From NCBI GenBank assembly GCA_003833135.1, contig QZLH01000294.1, positions 58,479 to 95,574 of the forward strand: 37,096 nucleotides of DNA, in the 5' to 3' direction. Origin of the DNA: Oehlia diaphana. Its lineage: Eukaryota; Glomeromycota; Glomeromycetes; Glomerales; Glomeraceae. A program made the position numbers and the translations under genes. Under the pieces are notes generated by a model. The model did no database searches. It was not told the DNA's origin and saw only the letters and a list, made by a program, of their open reading frames with translations. Shown in pieces: positions 32,307 through 37,096 of the stretch; the first letter of the stretch is position 1; every line of letters starts with the position of its first letter.

Positions 32307-33359
32307 TCACTTTTTTACATCTTTGTCATTTAAACCACTTCCAAAGCTAGTATTAGGTTTTTTTGCAAAATATTCTCTAATTGAAGTTGTAGATGTCCCT
32401 CCTTCAATTGACCTTTTCCCTTTTCCGCCGTACACCAACTTTCTTTTTTGTTTCACAAGATTAGTCTTTGTCCTAGTTATATCGTCTTTGTTAGCTGTAT
32501 TTTCAAGGCCAGGCCAAGTCGGATTATCAATTTGACTATGGGAAATCATTCCTTTATTATAAAGGATTTGTCTGGCAGGTTTCCAATGCCATCTTACAAT
32601 CGAAGGATAAAAGCCGAAAAGATTAGGATATACATTCCTTTCTAGCCATAGCCTGGTTTTTTCATTGGGATAACCGGAACCATATTTGTACAAGTCGGGA
32701 TCAGTTAAATTTTCTTCAATAAAACTCCAATCTCTTAAAATATGGTCTCGAGTTACTTTTGCGCAAATACTTGCTGCACTAACGATAGGAAACTTATCGT
32801 CAGCAGCCTTCTCAACAACTATTTCCTGTTGGGGAAATTGTGCTGCAAGTAAATCCTTGTATTTTTCTGGTGGTCCAACCGTATCAACATAAATTTTTTT
32901 AATGTTTACTCCAGTAATTATGACATCATTTATTAATTGTATAGTGGAAGAGTGAGATTGTACGTTGAGATTAATTTTATCACGTATAGTCATTGTAGAA
33001 ATGTCCTGAGGTGACAAAGAACGTACTCCCCACCCAACATTATCTTGATTATTAATAATACGTTGAAGTAATGATTCTCTTTTTTTTTCATCCAACTTTT
33101 TGCTGTCTTTATATTCCTCGTCTATCAATTCTTCATATTCGGAAATTGCACAATAAGCAACCCCAAAGCACATAGGACCAAGGACTGGTCCTCGACCAGC
33201 TTCGTCAACGCCAAGAATGCAGGGTTTCTGTGTTTCCAATAGTATTGTTGGTGTTGGCGAGTGATACGTGTATGATTCAGTCATAGGTCCAATTTTTACC
33301 GAAGGCGTTTTAAACTTGTTTTTGTCTTCCATTTTGTAACTTTTTTCGTGTAAGCTCAC
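32307..33359 (-). CDS. RNASEH2A: Ribonuclease H2 catalytic subunit A
   Basis: The catalytic subunit of the nuclear RNase H2 complex cuts the RNA strand of hybrids and removes single ribonucleotides from DNA. One exon encodes 350 residues, slightly longer than human (299) through a 45-residue N-terminal extension and a basic tail. Catalytic residues seen: D52 and E53 in GVDEAGRGPVLGPM, D159 in IYVDTVGPP, and D187 in KAADDKFP just before VSAASICAKVTRD, which together make the expected four-carboxylate site. The tyrosine-containing substrate-recognition region is likely at YKYGSGYPNEKT. The C-terminus includes IREYFAKK, near a PIP-box in style (hydrophobic and aromatic spacing), which is only suggestive. 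Yeast name RNH201. It converges on LSG1 with 84 bases between stops. Confidence 0.95.
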   Translation of the reverse strand: MSLHEKSYKMEDKNKFKTPSVKIGPMTESYTYHSPTPTILLETQKPCILGVDEAGRGPVLGPMCFGVAYCAISEYEELIDEEYKDSKKLDEKKRESLLQRIINNQDNVGWGVRSLSPQDISTMTIRDKINLNVQSHSSTIQLINDVIITGVNIKKIYVDTVGPPEKYKDLLAAQFPQQEIVVEKAADDKFPIVSAASICAKVTRDHILRDWSFIEENLTDPDLYKYGSGYPNEKTRLWLERNVYPNLFGFYPSIVRWHWKPARQILYNKGMISHSQIDNPTWPGLENTANKDDITRTKTNLVKQKRKLVYGGKGKRSIEGGTSTTSIREYFAKKPNTSFGSGLNDKDVKK

Positions 33360-33776
33360 TAGAAAGTTTTTTTGAACACGAGCTGTGAATATTTTTATGT
33401 TTGTTATGTTTGTAATGTTTGTTATATTGCAAAATTTGCTTTCAATTAGAAAAGAATACGTAAATAAATATAGTATTAATTATACGTGACAAATTCGCGT
33501 ATTCATCATTGATATTTATTTTGATCATGTATTCAACAATATCACATGTGTAGAATAGGCAAAGTTAAATTTACCGGCTAAAGCTATCCATTTATTCCAT
33601 TACAGTCAAAGCTCGTTATAGTAAACCCTCGGTTTCAGCAAATTTTTGTTTACTACAACGAATATTCACAAAAACGAGAAATTTTCTTTATAGTGAACTT
33701 TTATATTAATACTATTAATACTAAAAAAATTTTCTAAACAAGTATCATAATTTTTTCAAGATTTGGAATTATTATA
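33360..33776. other. RNASEH2A upstream region with a solo pogo-like end
   Basis: From 33601 the text TACAGTCAAAGCTCGTTATA, continuing GTAAACCCTCGG, resembles inverted ends of pogo/Tigger-type elements that insert at TA. GTTTACTACAACGA and TTTATAGTGAAC follow as internal relatives. A partner end could not be placed; related words (GTTATAGCGAATATCGAGC) occur at 36430-36450 inside the element to the right. The part near 33360-33600 should hold the RNASEH2A promoter. Confidence 0.4.
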
Positions 33777-33812
33777 CACAGTGAAATTCGATAAACCGGA
33801 TCTATCGGTTCC

Positions 33813-33957
33813 GCAAAAATTACCTTCTTGACCTGTGTAACCATATCATCACCCCTCTGCATAATATAAATAAATATTTTATAGCAAGGGGGTCAGTGGG
33901 GTGCAATGATTTATGCAGTGTTGATTAGGTGAGACGGGTCAAGAAGGTAATTTTTGC
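33813..33957. mobile_element. 145-bp MITE with 21-bp ends and 9-bp target duplication
   Basis: It begins GCAAAAATTACCTTCTTGAC and ends with the exact complement over 21 bases. The flanks ATCGGTTCC (33804-33812) and ATCGGTTCC (33958-33966) are identical. A 9-bp duplication fits Mutator-like elements, but other superfamilies are possible. It sits within the left terminal region of the 2.8-kb element, and removing it restores a continuous ATCGGTTCCACTAAAAATATCC text. Confidence 0.88.
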
Positions 33958-34229
33958 ATCGGTTCCACTAAAAATATCCGGTTTATCGGGATATCCGGTT
34001 TAGCGAAAAAATTTTTGATATAGTGAAAATATATTATACTGAATTTTCAAAAAATTTTCATGTTAATAAAACAATAAAACTAATATACGCCATAATTTAA
34101 TTATTCATCTTAGTTTTAAGTCATAGATTTCAATATAAAATAAAAAATATAAGTAATACATAACTTCAGCCGGGATTAAGATTTTTATAATTCTGGCCAA
34201 AATTTTGATTTACCACATCACGTTACTTA

Positions 34230-34558
34230 AATTTTATTTTTTATTTTTTTTATTTCTAAGAGAGAAGTTATCTTATGACTTTACAGACAATAGCTTACAA
34301 GTAAACTTAAAAAGCTGCATTAAGTACAAGAGATAATAAATTCTGTACACATTAGTACAAAACCTCGCCCTCCAATTAAAGAGTAGATCAAGCCTCAGTG
34401 AAACTATGCTAAAAAAGTATGATCATGCGTACTGGGTAAAAATAGGATTCAACTGGGACAAGTCCTCTCTAAAAACTTCAGGCTTATAGAGTAGAAATAA
34501 AATTTTAAAAATATACTACTACATAGAATAATACAAATTAGAGAAGCCTAACTAAAAA
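34230..34558 (-). other. 3' untranslated region and A-rich tail of the LINE relic
   Basis: On the minus strand the sequence after the ORF1 stop runs about 300 bases and ends in an A-rich tract (AAATAAAAAAAATAAAAAATAAAA, 34230-34256 on the plus strand T-rich), typical of a non-LTR element 3' end. Confidence 0.5.
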
Positions 34559-36032
34559 CTAAACTAACTTTTGTAATAAAGACAAAATTTCTGCTAAAAC
34601 CTCCTTGTTATCCTTATTACCACCTTTGTTCTTTGAGATATTCTTTGTCTTTTTCTGAACTTTGGGTTTCTTCAACTGATTATTATTCTTTGGAGCTTTA
34701 GTCGAAGATTGTTGTTTATCCTTCTGATTACTATCTGAAACCTTACCTGTTTTACCAGATTTCTTCACGTTTAGAGTATTTTTAGCCTTCAGTTTCTTTT
34801 GTGCTTTCTTCAAGTTGGGGATGGAGTGTCAACACCATTTCAACTCTTTACCTTCTGGTAAGAAAACTTGTGGTGTATTTAAGGCTCTAAGTGTAGTCTC
34901 CCAATTCTTGAAATAACCTACAAGTTTCCTTCTTCCTTTACTTATTTGAATTATTTTAAACAAGTTAGCACCGCACTTATTTAAAAATTCAGTTAGTTTA
35001 TAGTCCTTCCACAAGGTAGCCATTGTCATTTCCTCTGGAATGTTATGAATAACAGCTTGAAATTTCTCACGTTATTTTCTTTTTTGGAGAGTCTAACTTG
35101 CGGGGAACTATTTTACAGGTATACCTCTCAGATCGGTCGTCCAGAATTTGTTAAACTGGGGAAGGGTAAATGAGAATAGTACTATCTTGACTCTAAGAGT
35201 CTGATACTTGTGTTGACGTTTAAGTGAACACTTGATAGTATTTTCCCATAATTTTAACTCTGCTAATATTTTCTGCAGGTCCTAGGTATACGGGATATCG
35301 TAAACTATTATGTCTCGGATTCGCTCTTGCTTCTCTCCAACAGCTTCGTATCCTGTCAGTATTTGATTAGTCTCATTGTCAGGTGATTTCTTCCCTTTTG
35401 TTAGGTTTATTGACTGATGTTTGTGCATCAGGTTTTGCCGTTGTTGATTGGTTCTTAGTTTGTTTATCATCTAAAACACGTGCTTTTGATTTTTGTTTTT
35501 TCTTCCAAAAAGTTTCAGGTGTCACAGTTTGATCAACAGGTGCCATTTCCTTATCAGGCAGTACTGGAGGTTTATCAGATACTGTATTTGGTGTTTGTTT
35601 ACCTAAATCTACGATCATTTGATCTGAATCGCCAGTATCAATCGCATTTTCAGATGACTCATCAACTTCATCATTTGTATCATCTACGTCACCCATATCT
35701 CTAAATGTAGCATAGAAGTGGTGCATGAAAGTATCCCACGACGAGGACGACACATAAAAAACTATAGAAAATATTAGTGAAAGGGTGGTAGGTTGAATAT
35801 TCGTAGCTTGAGATTGACTGGTAAAGTTTGCGAGGTTAGCAGACTTGCTGAACATCGCCATCAGTAACTGGGCTTTATCCACTGTAACTGGAGGATTTTT
35901 ATCAAAGAGAATCTTTAAGAAACCGGAATGTATAAAAGACTCTAGGTTGTTTGAAATATTTTGTAAAAATATTATTTGGTGCGTAGAAATAAACTCTAAA
36001 GCTTGTTTGTTAGCTATTCTACTCTTATCCAT
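34559..36032 (-). pseudogene. LINE-type ORF1 relic, broken by frameshifts and stops
   Basis: From an ATG at 36030-36032 (MDKSRIANKQALEF) 217 residues are open. The protein then jumps frame near 35400 (to KGKKSPDNETNQILTGYEAV), meets stops near 35115-35282, and resumes as EEMTMATLWKDYKLTEF (35029) to 34829 and as NLKKAQKKLKAKNTL to LAEILSLLQKLV at 34559. The middle (KCSLKRQHKYQTLRV to KLVGYFKNWETTLR) resembles the RNA-binding ORF1 product of LINEs I recall from Rhizophagus, ending in a Lys-rich coil. At least one frameshift and three stops make it dead. No endonuclease or reverse transcriptase ORF2 follows, so the copy is internally deleted or non-autonomous. The family name is from memory and unverified. 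Confidence 0.65.
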
Positions 36033-36741
36033 ATTATTTTTATTGTATATTGTAATAAAATTAAATAAAGGAATATTTTTTATAAAAAATTATTACGCAG
36101 AAATTTTCGTAAAAAAATAATTTCAGGAAAGAGTTTTACTTAAATTTTATTGGATTTACCCCAAGATTTCTAAGTAAAATTCCACCTCCACGTGATCAGT
36201 GATGTTTAAGAGGGCGTGAAAAATATTTTTTTCACCACTAAAAATTTTCTAAGTTCCCAGAATACTTATAAAAAAATGAAAATGGTGGTTGTGATGTTGG
36301 ATGACATTTTGTGCAGGTCATGTGGGATGAAAAATCTTGGGGTGACACTGAGGAAGATATTTTATTGAGTGATAATCACGTGATCTGGTTTATCAAATCA
36401 TTTTTACTATAGCTAGTTAGAAAATTGATCCGTTATAGCGAATATCGAGCTTTTACTAGTAAACTCTGGTATATTAAAACTATTTTAATATACATGATTT
36501 GGTTCCAGCAAAAAAATCCAGTTTAGGCCTAAATCTGATTTATCAAAGATCTGGTTTATCGAATTTCACTGTGTACCTAGATTATATAAATAAACAGGGA
36601 TTAACTAAATATTACACAGACTGATATATTACTATTAAAATTAAATTTTACCTATTACTCCATGATAAACTCACAGAATGAAAATTGTTACTTTTAATGA
36701 AAAGAAATACTTAAATTCAAAATACAGTATATCTCTTTTGA

Positions 36742-36985
36742 ATTTCGTATCAAAATATTTTTGCAATTGGTGTTGATTATATTATTTTTCATGAAATTTA
36801 TAAGTTCCCATTTCCTGTTCAACAAATACTTGTCAATGAATTTAATGCTATTCAAAGAAAAATAGAAAAAGGAAAACCAACTCCAGGTCTTACATTACTT
36901 AATTGTAATTATTTTTACATCAGTTTTTATTACCTTACTGACATATCTTTCATGAACATGTACAGTATATGGTGACATATAGGCC
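36742..36985 (+). pseudogene. Short decayed coding fragment, possibly from a transposon-related protein
   Basis: One frame is open for about 70 codons and reads FAIGVDYIIFHEIYKFPFPV and NEFNAIQRKIEKGKPTPGLT with natural amino-acid composition. After an insertion of AT-rich sequence, another frame gives LPY-stop-HIFHEHVQYM, which resembles the Cys/His end (PCRHIFHEH type) of SWIM-finger or transposase-related proteins. I infer a relic. No start, no end and no firm family. Confidence 0.4.
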
Positions 36986-37096
36986 AATTCTTGGAATTTA
37001 ATTTTTTTACACAAAAATAATTTATTAAAGCAAATATAAATTATTATTTATATAAGAATAATAATTTTATACTAAATAATGCAAAAAAAACTAATT

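Larger units (their letters stand above)
33777..36573. mobile_element. 2.8-kb element with inverted ends and TA target duplication
   Basis: The left end 33777-33802 starts CACAGTGAAATTCGATAAAC and is matched in inverted form by 36548-36573 with one difference in 26 bases. Both ends are flanked by TA (33775-33776 and 36574-36575), as for Tc1/mariner/pogo elements. The subterminal text repeats GGTTTATC and ATCCGGTTTA words. No DDE transposase is present; the interior is instead occupied by a broken LINE ORF1 on the minus strand with an A-rich tail. It is therefore a non-autonomous element that has itself been a target of other insertions. Confidence 0.75.

Noticed and set aside
1..37096. tRNA and rRNA genes
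   Set aside because: I looked for B-box-like GGTTCGANTCC words with an upstream A box and for rRNA-like GC-rich conserved blocks and found none that I could support by eye.

Overview
This window is a very AT-rich piece of a eukaryotic nuclear genome. It has seven intact protein-coding genes, and five of them are cut by many short GT-AG introns (mostly 55-110 bases, acceptors usually in a T-rich tract). The gene set is VPS39 of the HOPS complex, an ABCD3/PMP70-like peroxisomal transporter, two GATA factors, MsrB, a mitochondrial J-protein, Lsg1 and RNase H2 subunit A. Together with dense relics of hAT transposases and a LINE ORF1 type, this points to an early-diverging fungus. An arbuscular mycorrhizal fungus such as Rhizophagus is my best guess; that is inference from composition and repeat style, not a database match.

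Layout. Positions 1-9,440 are repeat territory: two decayed BED-finger hAT transposases on the minus strand, several MITE-like ends and foldbacks, and a roughly 3-kb array of about 20 degenerate units of ~110 bases. Each array unit looks like a mini-exon followed by an intron (4140-7125, minus strand). A 606-bp hAT-type MITE with a perfect 8-bp target duplication sits inside this array. Positions 9,443-33,359 are gene-dense: VPS39 (+) converges on the ABCD3-like gene (-); a large one-finger GATA protein (-) and a two-finger GATA factor (+) diverge from a 1.35-kb shared upstream region; MsrB (-) and a J-protein (-) follow; Lsg1 (+) shares a 193-bp divergent promoter with the J-protein and converges on RNase H2A (-). 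Positions 33,360-37,096 return to mobile DNA: a 2.8-kb element with TA-flanked inverted ends holds a broken LINE ORF1, and a 145-bp MITE with a 9-bp target duplication has landed in its left end.

Most of the genes are housekeeping: vacuole/lysosome tethering, import of fatty acyl-CoA into peroxisomes, repair of oxidised methionine, 60S ribosome maturation and removal of ribonucleotides from DNA. They show no operon-like logic. The adjacent pair of GATA factors is the only grouping that suggests shared regulation.

The two observations I rate highest are the mini-exon/intron-like array, and a 1-nucleotide exon (position 14922) needed to keep the ABCD3-like reading frame with canonical splice sites. 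All exon models were built by eye from reading frame, splice sites and family knowledge.
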